DNA from: Benincasa hispida
Taxonomy: Eukaryota; Streptophyta; Magnoliopsida; Cucurbitales; Cucurbitaceae
Length of the DNA stretch: 64,000 bases
Direction: 5' to 3'
Assembly (NCBI RefSeq): GCF_009727055.1
Contig: NC_052350.1
Span: 19,369,807-19,433,806 of the forward strand
Part shown: in pieces, positions 1 through 25,869 of the stretch
Numbering within the stretch: position 1 is the stretch's first letter
Layout: the number at the start of each line of letters is the position of its first letter
Notes under the pieces: generated by a model
Database searches by the model: none
Seen by the model: the letters and a program-made list of their open reading frames with translations, nothing else
What the model was told of the DNA's origin: nothing
Translations under genes and position numbers: made by a program

Positions 1-2107
1 CCATTCTTTCCCAATGATTCTCTTCAGGGGGAGCATTCCAGTGAAGAAACCAATTAGGGTCCCAGTCTTCATACCTTATCTGAACCTGAACCCATCCTTG
101 ATGTCAGTGTCAACACCAACACACCCATCCTCCCAACTGAACAAGTCTCTTGGATCACATACTATAGAAAGAATCTCAGGAAGAAAATAGCGCCACCTGT
201 CATCTCTCCGGTTCCAATCCATGAGTCTGAACAGAGATCAATTCCAAGTACTAGTAGTCTTATCCCTAATCATGATAATAAATGTGATAACACTAATGCT
301 TGTGTTGAAAATGTTGAAAGCAACAGTAGGGAAGATAATGCCAACAAGAATGTGATTGAGGTTGATGATGGTGCAGAGACAGATGAGTGTGTGATGCTTG
401 AGGACATGGTAGAACCTGGAAATTTCCCACTGAGAAAAATGTTGAAAGTGGGAAAATAACAGAACCGGAGGGAGAATGTAGTATGTCAGAAGAAAATAAA
501 GATAGAGATGAATCCCTTGATCTTCCGATTTCCCTGAGGAAAGGTACGAGATCATGTACTAAATATTTGTTGCAAAGCTACTTGTTCTATAGTAATTTAT
601 CTCCCGAGTTCAAGGCCCTCACTACAAGCCTAGACACAGTGGTGATACCAAAAAGTATACACACCGCATTGGAAAGTCCTAAATGGAAAGCAGCGGTTAT
701 GGAAGAAATGAAAGCCCTCGAGAAAAATCATACATGAGATCAAATCAATCTTCCGAATGGTCATAAAGCAGTCAGATGTAAATGGGTAGTCACAATAAAG
801 TATAAGTCTGATGGAACTGTTGACAAATACAAAGCAAGATTAGTAGCCAGGGGTTTTACTCAAACGTTTGGGGTTGATTATTCAGAGACTTTTTCGCCAG
901 TTGCAAAGCTAAATACAGTTCAGGTTCTTCTTTCTATTGCAGTTAATAAGGACTGGCCCCTTCACCAGCTTGATGTGAAGAATACCTTTCTCAATGGAGA
1001 ACTGGAGGAAGAAGTCTATATGAGTCCTCCCCCAGGAGTTGAGAGATAGTTTGATCACCAAGTTTGCAAATTGAGAAAGTCCTTATATGGGCTGAAACAG
1101 TCACCAAGGGCTTGGTTTGACAGATTTACTATGTTTGTAAAATCTCAAGGATATAAACAGGGTCATTCTGATCATACTCTATTTACTAAAAGGTCTGTAT
1201 CCGGGAAAATCGCAGTTTTGATTGTTTATGTTGATGACATTATTATTTCAGGTGATGATACCTCAGAGATTGACCGATTGAAGGCAAAGATGGTTGAGGA
1301 ATTCGAGATCAAGGACCTTGAAAAACTAAGATATTTCCTCGGAATGGAAGTAGCTCGATCAAGAGAAGGAATTTCAGTTTCCCAAAAGAAGTATACTCTG
1401 GACCTGCTCAAGGAAACAGGTATGACGGGGTGCAAACCAGTTGATACCCCTATAGAAGCCAATGCAAAGTTAAGTAATATGAGTCAAAGTGTTCCAGTGA
1501 GCAAAGAAAGATATCAGCGACTTGTTGGGAAATTAATATATCTTTCTCATACTAGACCCGATATCTCTTATGCAGTAAGTATGGTAAGTCAGTTCATGCA
1601 GTCATCATATGAAGAACACATGAGGGCAGTGGAGCGCATTTTGAGATATCTGAAAACTTCTCCAGGGAAAGGCTTGATGTTCAGGAAAACTAAAAAACGA
1701 TGTATCGAAGCTTACACCGATGCTGATTGGGCAGGATCTGTAGCAGACAGAAATTCAACATCAGGATATTGTACCTTTATGTGGGGCAATCTTGTTACAT
1801 GGAAAAGCAAAAAAACAAGGTGGTGTTGCCAGAAGCAGTGCTGAGGCAGAATACAGGGCCATGAGTCAAAGAATCTGTGAAGAGATCTGACTTGAAAGTC
1901 TTGAAAGACCTTGATCAAGAGCATACCAGCCCAATGAAACTCTATTGTGATAATAAAGCAGCCATAGGAAACAACCCTGTTCAACATGACAGAACAAAGC
2001 ATGTGGAGATTGACCGGCACTTTATCAAGGAAAGACTCAATAGTGGCAACATTTGTGTTCTTTATTTAAGTTGTTGGTCTACTGTATTCCATTGTATCAG
2101 TTTCTAA
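1..2107 (+). pseudogene. copia retrotransposon pol fragment (reverse transcriptase and RNase H)
   Basis: This is the 3' part of a Ty1/copia polyprotein; the left end runs off the window. The first 480 bases encode the acidic linker between integrase and reverse transcriptase. From about 640 the copia RT begins (the ALE-SPKWKAAVMEEMKAL block). It continues through the TFSPVAK and LHQLDVKN motifs, LRKSLYGLKQSPRAWFDRF at about 1071-1130 and the catalytic YVDD at about 1228. RNase H follows with EAYTDADWAGS at about 1710 and the RSSAEAEYRAM motif at about 1830. The copy is dead. There are stops at 737 and about 1049, and a frameshift in an A-rich run near 1810 throws the RNase H motif out of frame. 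It lies antisense to DCL2 and begins in or beyond the last visible DCL2 intron. It resembles Tnt1/Tork-type copia elements; I cannot fix the lineage. Confidence 0.9.
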
Positions 2108-2200
2108 TAATAATTCCCTTATCCCGTGGTTTTTCTCCCTAATTAGAGTTTTCCACGTAAACTCTTAGTGTGCTATTTTCTTTTCCCTACTCTTTTTTCC
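2050..2200 (+). repeat. possible 3' LTR remnant of the left copia element
   Basis: Directly after the RNase H end comes non-coding sequence with a CGTGG...CCACG inverted pair around 2122-2158. This resembles the transcribed part of Tnt1-type LTRs. I could not define a TG...CA pair or a target duplication, so the limits are approximate. Confidence 0.35.
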
Positions 2201-2629
2201 ATCAGTAACCATAAAAGTACACACAACTAAGAGGGAGTTGCAAGGACCTCCCAGTTCATACAAGTATCTTCGAAGGAAAAGCCTAATAAAAGTTTGAAAA
2301 TAGAACACAATTAAGAATCTTTCCATCTAGCCGAAAGGAAAACCACATAATCAAACATCAAAGTGACTTTATACCTCAGGCAAAGAACCAATAAAAATAT
2401 CATTTAAATAGAACAATAAAATAAAATACACCAAAAATGAATTTTTTTAAAAATTTAAAAAAGAAAATATATTGAGTATTGACTGAGCAACGTGACAAAA
2501 GATGTCCATAAATAATAACAGAAATGAAAGCTCAATCTGATCATTCAAGCACCAATATCCAGACATTGAATGCGGCAAACTTAAAACTAAAATTACTAGC
2601 CTAAATAGCAAAAGATCTAAGAACATTAC
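2201..2629 (-). other. DCL2 intron 17, left part (no exon seen)
   Basis: AT-rich sequence with no open frame matching the next expected DCL2 exon (the segment between PAZ and RNase IIIa). It begins with a GTAATG donor at 2629 downward. The copia element apparently lies further into the same intron. Confidence 0.5.
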
Positions 2630-17978
<15,349 letters not shown>

Positions 17979-18660
17979 CCTAAACCCAACTCCAAGTAGA
18001 CAGAAGAAAGAAAGAAAGAAAGAAGATAGCACAGAGATGAATGAGCTTTGTCAGATATTGAAATAAGCGGAGCACAGCAGAAGGAGTCCGGAAAATTGAA
18101 AGAACACTACGCTACGTGCTTCTTATGCGAATAATGTCTTGGTCCTTCAGTGGGTACACGAATATCCGTACAATGGGTGGGACCCCACTTGTAAAAGAAG
18201 ACCAAAAGCCAAGACCCAGAAGAAAGAAAGTCTATACAGTCACTCAAAACTTAGTGTGCAAGTTAGTTTCCTTCCACTAGAAGTTCTTGCCTCCGTGGAA
18301 TGGAATAAGGGTCGGTTCTCTTAATGAAGGAGACGACCATTCGAAAGCAAATTGTGGGGTTTACACATGGAAAACCGGGTTTTATCTTGTTGGTACTGTA
18401 AGTTTCATTGCTTGTTCGCGAGGTTTTCCAAGGTCCCAGGTTTCTTTCATGGTAATAGACGTTGAAGAAAGTCAATCTGCTTTTGGTTCTTTAATAATAA
18501 TTAAGAAGGTCGCTTCGTCTTCGTGTTATCAGTTGTGATTCTTTCCATGTCCCTTTTCTTGCAAGGTCGTGCTCTGGTCGTCGCCTTTTCTTTCTCCACG
18601 GCGTGACGGGAACCGCCATTTTTGTCGGGGTTGGGGCGAGCGGGCGGGGACTGTATAGTC
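17979..18660 (-). promoter_or_regulatory. DCL2 5' flank: 5' UTR and probable promoter region
   Basis: Directly upstream of the DCL2 start lies a GAAA-type microsatellite (18003-18025; TTTC-rich on the sense strand). A GC-rich block at 18590-18655 contains several CpG-rich G-runs. I see no second gene here and cannot place the transcription start. Open frames at 18139-18540 have no family resemblance I recognise. Confidence 0.3.
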
Positions 18661-18677
18661 AAAAATGTCTGTTCTAA

Positions 18678-18708
18678 CCCTATTATATAAATNCCCTATT
18701 ATATAAAT
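18678..18708. other. single N flanked by a 15-bp direct duplication
   Basis: CCCTATTATATAAAT occurs at 18678-18692 and again at 18694-18708 with one N at 18693 between them. This looks like two contig ends that overlap but were joined with an N. Confidence 0.85.
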
Positions 18709-20059
18709 AGGAATTTCGAATTTTAATTTGGAAAATTTACCAATGTCAAATTATTTATAAAAATACTTAATGAACACGGATTGATTTCTATTACGTCGGT
18801 GATATACTTTTATTAATTTTTATCACTGACACTAATAGACTTGTATTAGCTTCTATTCAAAAATATTAAAATTTTACTATTTTGTATAAATAATTTTTAT
18901 TTTTTAAAACCCCACTTTTAATATTTTTTTGTTTTTCTCCCTCCTCAGATATTTTATATTAGATCCCAACTTAGACAAACACGAGTTTTCATATATTTTT
19001 TGGGGATTTGTTTTGGCAATACAAAGAAAAACAAGAACCAAACAAATATCAAACCACTTGATTCAGCATTATCAATCTATGAGGGATATAGTGTGATCTT
19101 CAAGTCAAACATCAGAGGCGTTAGACTATAGTGCATTATATACCTATAATGTGAGCAATAGAATTATAGATTCGTAGACAAAAAAAAAAAAGAAACCTAA
19201 AACCATGTCTCTCGTCAATGAAAAGCTCAAATTTCATCAACAAAGGTTTGAACTTCGTTGTTGAAATAGTCTCAACCTTTAAGTAAGTTGCAAAGAATTA
19301 TCGAATTTGTTTGAACACGTAAAAAGGTAAATCTTTGATTCCTTAATTGTAATAACTTTATCTAAGAGAGCATCATTTTAGGTGAGTTCAACAATTACGA
19401 TAAAGTTTTGTACTGTTTGTTTCGTCATTATAATTACAAGCCATACTTTGAAAGCCCAAAGCTCTCATGGTGAAAGGAAGCAACTTAGTTAAGCTTATAC
19501 AAGGCATCCTCTCGGGGATTCCAACGGTCAACACAAACATCATCAATAATCGAAAGAGATGGTGTTTGGATAATGACAAACTCAATATCCTATAAGTAAC
19601 ATACTTATCCATATCATCAACAAACTCCCAAGACCACATCAAATTACATAAGATAGGATGAACTTGCATCTTATTGACCATGTCAAACAACATCAAATTA
19701 CACTAAATTCACGTGATAACATGTAATTATGGATAAAATCTACATGAGGGGTGAATCAAAACTTACACCAATATATCAAAGGGAGCTTGACACAACGGCA
19801 ATTAGCATGCACTAAAACTTTTGAAGTTTAAGGTTATATCTTCCATATCTGCAATTACATTGTAATAGATAAAACAACCAAAATCAGTAATGTTGTTATA
19901 AAAGTAACAATCATTTTAGCTTGTTAATAAAGTTTAAAAAAATTATTTATTTATTTAAAATATTTTTTATACTTTTTTTTCCAAAATTATCATTCAACTT
20001 GAAAAATTACTTTAAATTATAGAGTTATTGAAAATATTAAAAAATAATAGTAAAATATT

Positions 20060-20150
20060 ACCGTCTATATGTGATAGACTACTATCTGTTTTTATCATGA
20101 CACAGATAGACATAATAGTCTATCGTGATTTATTATAAATAGACAGTAAA
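20060..20150. repeat. imperfect inverted repeat of the TAGACTATGATAG type
   Basis: GATAGACTACTATCTGT is followed by ACAGATAGACATAATAGTCTATC; the arms pair with a small bulge, and CCGTCTAT / ATAGACAGT extend the pairing outward. Confidence 0.6.
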
Positions 20151-20740
20151 ATTTTGCTATATATGTAAATATTTTTATTCATTTCCTATATTTGAAAACA
20201 ACCAAATTTTTATGATACTTTTATCAACAATTTTTTTTTTTTTTAATTGAGAGACTTTGATATTTTCATGACAACTATATTATAAATCATGCCAAACTTT
20301 GAAAAATTATTTAAATTTTCACTAAAAATGAAAATCATCAAAATTTTAATTACCAAGTTCCTACAATTTTAGTATAATTTCATGATTTTAATACAATAGA
20401 AGCAGAAAATTTTGAACTAAAACACATAATAATTTTATTTTAATATTTACATTTATATTATTTTTAAATTGATTATCGTATACCCATAATTTGGACTAAG
20501 CTTCATTTCTTATCTATCATTTCCCCAAAGACAAGACATCTTTTTTGTTTGAAAAATGTCATGTTAGGTGGGGAGAAATGTTTCAACGATTATCTATGCT
20601 CCTTTTAAAAAATCATGTGGAAATACTATCTTCAAATTGTATGACAGAGAAATTTTTATATCTGAATAGTTGAGATATCAAATAATTAGATACAACATCA
20701 ATTTATGGGATGATCTTTAAACTAGACATCAGGGCGTGAA

Positions 20741-20743
<3 letters not shown>

Positions 20744-20770
<27 letters not shown>
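20744..20770. repeat. (AT)n microsatellite
   Basis: Uninterrupted TA/AT dinucleotide run. Confidence 0.95.
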
Positions 20771-20777
<7 letters not shown>

Positions 20778-21055
20778 TTATGCGTGTGTGGGTCGAGTAT
20801 TTGAAAGAATCTAATATCGTGATTTCTAACATAATATGCCAATTCAACAATGATATTATATTTGAATAGTATTAAATTGTAGTTTAGGGCTTGAACATAA
20901 AGAATTTTGGGAAAATTGGGTCGATGACCTAATATTTCGGTCCATAATGCCAAATGATCCCATTTTTTAAACAATTGTCAATTGATCCTCTGCTTACATC
21001 ACACGGTATGAGATTACAAAAATGTCCCTCTAGTCAATATGATACTCGTGCACTC

Positions 21056-22958
21056 TGTTGGGTTTTATATCCTAAAACCCGTGGTTTGTAAACAATAAAA
21101 CTTATTCTGAAAACTCAATAAGTTGTTATTGAAAATATGTATTGCTTATTTCGTTTTGAGAATAAATCCAATAAACTATGAGATCTATGACTATTACATA
21201 AGTATTTGAACTTTATGTGGAGACATAAAAATGGATCAGGTTCAAGTAAATAGTCAAAATGATCTATAGTATATGCATAGGTGAAGGTTGGCTCAACAGC
21301 GCCAACTCAATAAACCTCTATTTCAGGGGTAAGACCGGGTAGATAGCTGGGGACATAGGGTGCAAGATCGAATTCGCTCCTATCCGCTTTCAGGGATAGT
21401 AGAGAGGTTGTTCCCTTAAGTGCTGATTATGGGTCTTGAACAAGAGGCCCCACCCTCTCATTGGCCCGAGAAGGACTCGGTTTGTTGATCGGATCACAAA
21501 TCAATTGTTCATTAGAGGATCAGTGGGACTTAAGGAACAAGAGGTAATCTTGGGGGAAAAATAGACATTTGATCCAGTCGTTATTACGAACAACCTGTGA
21601 ATGGTTAACTTACTAATCGTGGTTATATCGAGTAGACATAATATATCTACAGTGAGAGGAGTGCAACTATGGGTTTTAGTGGAGTGATCTAGTTAATGAA
21701 TGGGGTTAATTCGGTGTAAATAGTTTAGCCATCTAATCTCGGATTATTGGAGTCTGTGATCTATAGGTCCACGAGGTCCCCCTACTAGCTCATAAATGGA
21801 TTAGCCTTAGAGTAGCGTGATAAGTTAATTTGAAACGTTCAAATTAGAATTGAGGGAATTATTAATTATATATATATATATATTATAATTACGTGTTTAA
21901 TTTTAGAACTAAACGGAATTGGAGAATTAATTAATATTTAAATATGATTTAAATAGTAAATTCATGAATAAGGATTCATGAAGGAGGAATTTGTGTAAAA
22001 TTAATTTAATATTTGATATTGAATTAATTAGAATTAATTTAATTGTTTAATTAATTATTTATTATTAATTTTATAGAAAATTATTTTATGAAATTAATTT
22101 TGTAAAATTAATAAAAAAATTTCTTTTTAGAAATTAAAATAGATTTTGAGAAATCATTTTGAAATTAGAAAAATTGGAAAAACACAAATTTATGAGAAGT
22201 AGGAAAACTCCACTCACCTTCACCAAGGAGCTCACTCAAACTCCACCATTTTCTTGCTTTGATTCTCTAAGCATGAGCTGCTTCTCATGCAGCATTCTTC
22301 ATTACATGATAGTCCTGCAATAAATAGAGAAATTGAAGTGGAAATTTGGCATGCACCAGTTAAGTTCTTGCTAAAAAACTTGAGTTGAAAAAGGTATTCT
22401 TCAAGTGGTTGCAGCAGTGTGTTTCTCCTCTAATTTTCCTTCATTCAAGCTTATTTTGAGCCCCACAACTTAATCTAAAGCTCCAAGAGAATAGTAGGGA
22501 AGATCTCGAGGTGGTTCACAATGATATTTGGAAAAGATTTGCAGCTGAATTTGAGTTTCAAGAGGTTCTACAAAGGTATTACTTGAAACCTTCTCCTTAT
22601 TGTATAAGCATGATTTATCTATAGCCAAAATTGATGCATTAGAATGCTTATTGATCCTTTTTACTTCCGTTGCATACTGATATACTCCTACACGCTCAAA
22701 CTCAACGGTCATCTCACGCGCAAAATTCTCGTGCAAGTGTGCTCAATCTTGCTCTGCAAAACCATCATTCATCTACTGTCATGATCGAAGATCTTGGGTA
22801 AGTGAATTTAATTTTTGTCTTGCATGTTGTGTTGCGTCTGTTTAGGTTGGTTTCATTTGATCGGTCGTCATGTTCATAACTAGTTTCGAGGTTTAATTGG
22901 TTGCGTTTGTTTTTTATTTATGGTTTCGATTTGTTTTCGATGTGTTCTACATTGGTTG
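21056..22958 (+). mobile_element. copia LTR (related family), truncated by C1
   Basis: Begins TGTTGGGTTTTATATCC and shares its layout with the C1 LTR: the GTTTGTAAACAA block, a GCCCGAGA block, TTGTTCATTAGAG, a block with AATATATCT, then an AT-rich stretch. It is clearly homologous but diverged. No coding sequence follows; C1 enters at 22959. Possibly a solo LTR or an LTR plus part of a leader; the right end was not resolved. Confidence 0.65.
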
Positions 22959-24870
22959 TGTTGGGGTTTGTGCCCTAAAGTCTCGTGTCCAGTAGTTTGT
23001 AAACAACGTTGTACGAACATTTGTGATGTATAATATAAATGATATTTACTTCACTACTTGACTTTGCACATTTAGATGTTTTTCATTTTACCACAAACCA
23101 ATAAACTGGAATAGTTACAAGTGTTGTGACTTGTCACAGATGGTTTAATCCTGATCGTTCGTGTAGGGGACATGCGAACGGGGAGAGTTTTTATAGGACT
23201 TGAGCTCGAAGTGTTAACGTCTCATCATATAAATTCGTTCATGACTGAGACTTCACTTCACTATGATGACCATAGGTAACATGACCTCAATTATGAGTGA
23301 GTTGGAAACTTTTGCCATTGTGAGCGGTCCTTTGATTTGCATGGGTGCGAGTGGCCAGAATGCGACTCAAACCTACCATTTTGGGGATTCGTCTAATTTG
23401 GGAGAGCTGGGAACTCAGCTTCACAAGATGGAGTTCACTCCTTCCCCAAAGTAGGGGTAAGTAGATAGATAGCTCCCTTAAGGGTTGATTCCATGGCTTG
23501 AACAATGTGACACCACGCACCTTCTCATGGCCCGAGAGGTGTTCACACATAGCAGGACTATGTTATATTGTTCATTAGAGGGATTAGTGGTACTTAAGAA
23601 GGAAGACGTAATTACATGGGCAAAACGATAAATTGACCTGCTGTAATTACGAGCATCTGTGAAGGGTCATTGTACTGATGATTGGTTAATCCAATGGACA
23701 TAGAAATATATCTATGGCAAGAAGAGTTCAACTGTCAATCTTTAGTGGATGCCTGACAGTTAACAGATGGTGAATATCGTGACTAAAGAGTTTAGTCAAC
23801 TATTCACGTACCGTTAGAGTTTCGAGCCATAGGTTCATAAGGTCCCCTTGGTAGCTTGAATACAAGTTGAGAGTCAGTTTTTTGGTCAATTTGAAATGTT
23901 CAAATTGATAAAAGGGAGTTCAATTATATATGATATAATTGAACGAGTCAATTAAATATGATATAGTTAATTTTATGTATGAGATACATTAATTTGGAGG
24001 AAATTGGATATAAATATGATTTATATCTAATAGATGAAAAATATTATAATTAATATATGATATTAATTTATAAGTTATGAATGTGATAAGATCACATTCA
24101 ATAGACGACTGTAAAGGAATGGGAAGGCGCCTCTTCGTTCTAAATAATGGATGAGTACATTATAAACAGCAGACGGTGTGTTGATCTTGGTGTGCGTGGA
24201 TATCATGAAAAAGATAGTGTCATCGTTTAGAAAATCAGTGCTTATACGATAGTGACTGCACAATCGCTTACATATACGATATTGTTAAGCGATTGCATAC
24301 CGATTACACCGTCGCATGCTATTATCTAAATAATCGTTTACATTTTTTCTAAGCGATTGTTTAGCTCCCAATATTTACTAAACGATCGTATGGACGATCG
24401 CTCACCCTTTTCCTACACGATCGTTTGGGCGATCATTTATCTTTTCCTACACGATCGTTTAGACGATCACTTACTTTTATTACACGATCATATACTTCAC
24501 CTAAATGATCAAGCATATTGTCTATGGATAGACAACTACATCTCCCACTTGCTTGATCGTTGTGTACGATCTCTCTTCCTCCTTCCCTCTACCAAATCCG
24601 AACAAAGCTCACACTTTGGATCTCACTCCAAGAATACTGAGGGCTCTGAGTGGTGTTGACTTATCCGTTTCCTGCTGTCTGAGTGGTGACCGTTCAAGGT
24701 AGACAGTTAGGCTTTAGACTCGCTTTGAAGAAGAAATCATCATCTAGTATGATTTTTTGATCCCTTCAGCAATATGAAAGTATGTTTGAATGTATATGCG
24801 GTAATTCTGTCACAATGAATTGGAAAGATTCGCTTCCGCTCGTAGGTACTCTTGAATAAGAGTTCCTTCA
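22959..24870 (+). repeat. 5' LTR of C1 (1,912 bp)
   Basis: Starts TGTTGGGGTTTGTGCCC and ends CTTCA, followed two bases later by the primer-binding site. The 3' third (24240-24560) is packed with ACGATCGTTT-type motifs. The same LTR recurs at 31738, 38363, 48357, 61707 (end only) and 62723. Confidence 0.88.
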
Positions 24871-24872
24871 AT

Positions 24873-24884
24873 TGGTATTAGAGC
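24873..24884 (+). promoter_or_regulatory. primer-binding site of C1
   Basis: TGGTATTAGAGC, one base different from the initiator-methionine tRNA complement TGGTATCAGAGC that is usual for copia elements. Confidence 0.85.
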
Positions 24885-25139
24885 ACTCGGTTTTCTGATA
24901 TTCCAATTCATTGCTGCATAAGAATTGTAAATACATTCACGGTGGGTGCATTTCTACATTGTTTAAGCATTAAATTGCCGTGGATGTGCGGATTTATAGA
25001 TGATTTTTGTGGATGTTAGCCTTGATTTGATTTAATGATTTTACTTTTGCGGTTGTGTTGTAAAGGCCCCTGTGTTTTTTGGGCAATAATAATCGTTATT
25101 GAGTATGTATTTTAAATTTGTTTGTCTTGATTCATTCGT

Positions 25140-25680
25140 GAAGATCGGTGAAAGCGTTGTGGTTCTTCGAGGAAGGTATGCGATCAAGGGTTGATCGCAT
25201 CGTGCAGACGATGGAGTACGCGATCACTATTGATCGCATCAGTTAGACGATGGGGTATGCGATTAAGTGTTGATCGCATCGTGTAGACGATGGGGCACGT
25301 GATCGCTGTTGATTGCATCAGTTAGACGATAGGATATGCGATCAAGTGTTGATAACATCGTGCAGACGATGGGGCACGCGATCACTGTTGATCCGCATTA
25401 GTTAAACGATGGGGTATGCTATCAATGTTGATCGCATTGTGCAGACGATGGGGCACGCGATTGTTGTTGATCACATTGGTTAAACGATGGGGTATGCGAT
25501 CAAGTGTTGATCGCATCAGTCAATGGCGTACATGATCGCTAATGATGGCATTGTGTAGACGATCGGGTAAGCGATCAAGGGTTGATCGCATCGTGTCGAA
25601 GATCAGTTACGTGATCACTGAGTATCGGGTCGTGTAGACGATGTGATGCTCGCGAATCGCTTAACGCGTGCACACATTGG
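25140..25680 (+). repeat. tandem array of about 40-bp units in the C1 leader
   Basis: Around a dozen degenerate units of the type GATCGCATCGTGTAGACGAT / GGGGTATGCGATCAAGTGTT. Units alternate between two versions (ATCGTGCAGACG and ATCAGTTAGACG), so the real period is about 80 bp. Each unit holds the palindromic cores GATCGCATC and GCGATC. Confidence 0.8.
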
Positions 25681-25869
25681 ACGATCATTTAGGTCAGCAA
25701 GCTTCATCGCTTAGTAACTGACTAAACGATTGCTTAGTAATGCAAGGTAAATCGTTTACCTGTCACCGCGTTGAGCGATCGCATAGACAATCAGGCTTCG
25801 TTGCCTCGTTGTCATCTATGCGATCGTTTAATTTTGCTCCTGTCGTCTAGTTCGCGCTGGACGATTGTC

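Larger units (their letters stand above)
18709..21055. other. AT-rich intergenic DNA, no gene seen
   Basis: Very AT-rich. Contains a hairpin-forming TAGACTACTATCTG-type dispersed repeat (20060-20150), a relative near 18780-18860 and an (AT)n run at 20744-20770. The open frame at 19388-19696 (minus) has no recognisable domain and I do not call it a gene. Confidence 0.6.

Noticed and set aside
18139..18540. A divergent gene sharing the DCL2 promoter
   Set aside because: Both strands have only short frames with no family resemblance; this is more likely the DCL2 upstream region.
19388..19696. 102-codon minus-strand frame in the intergenic region
   Set aside because: It has no recognisable motif, AT-rich surroundings and no splice partners that I could see; not enough for a gene call.
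25140..25690. CRISPR-like array of short repeats
   Set aside because: The units are degenerate, contiguous and without unique spacers, and lie in a plant retrotransposon leader.
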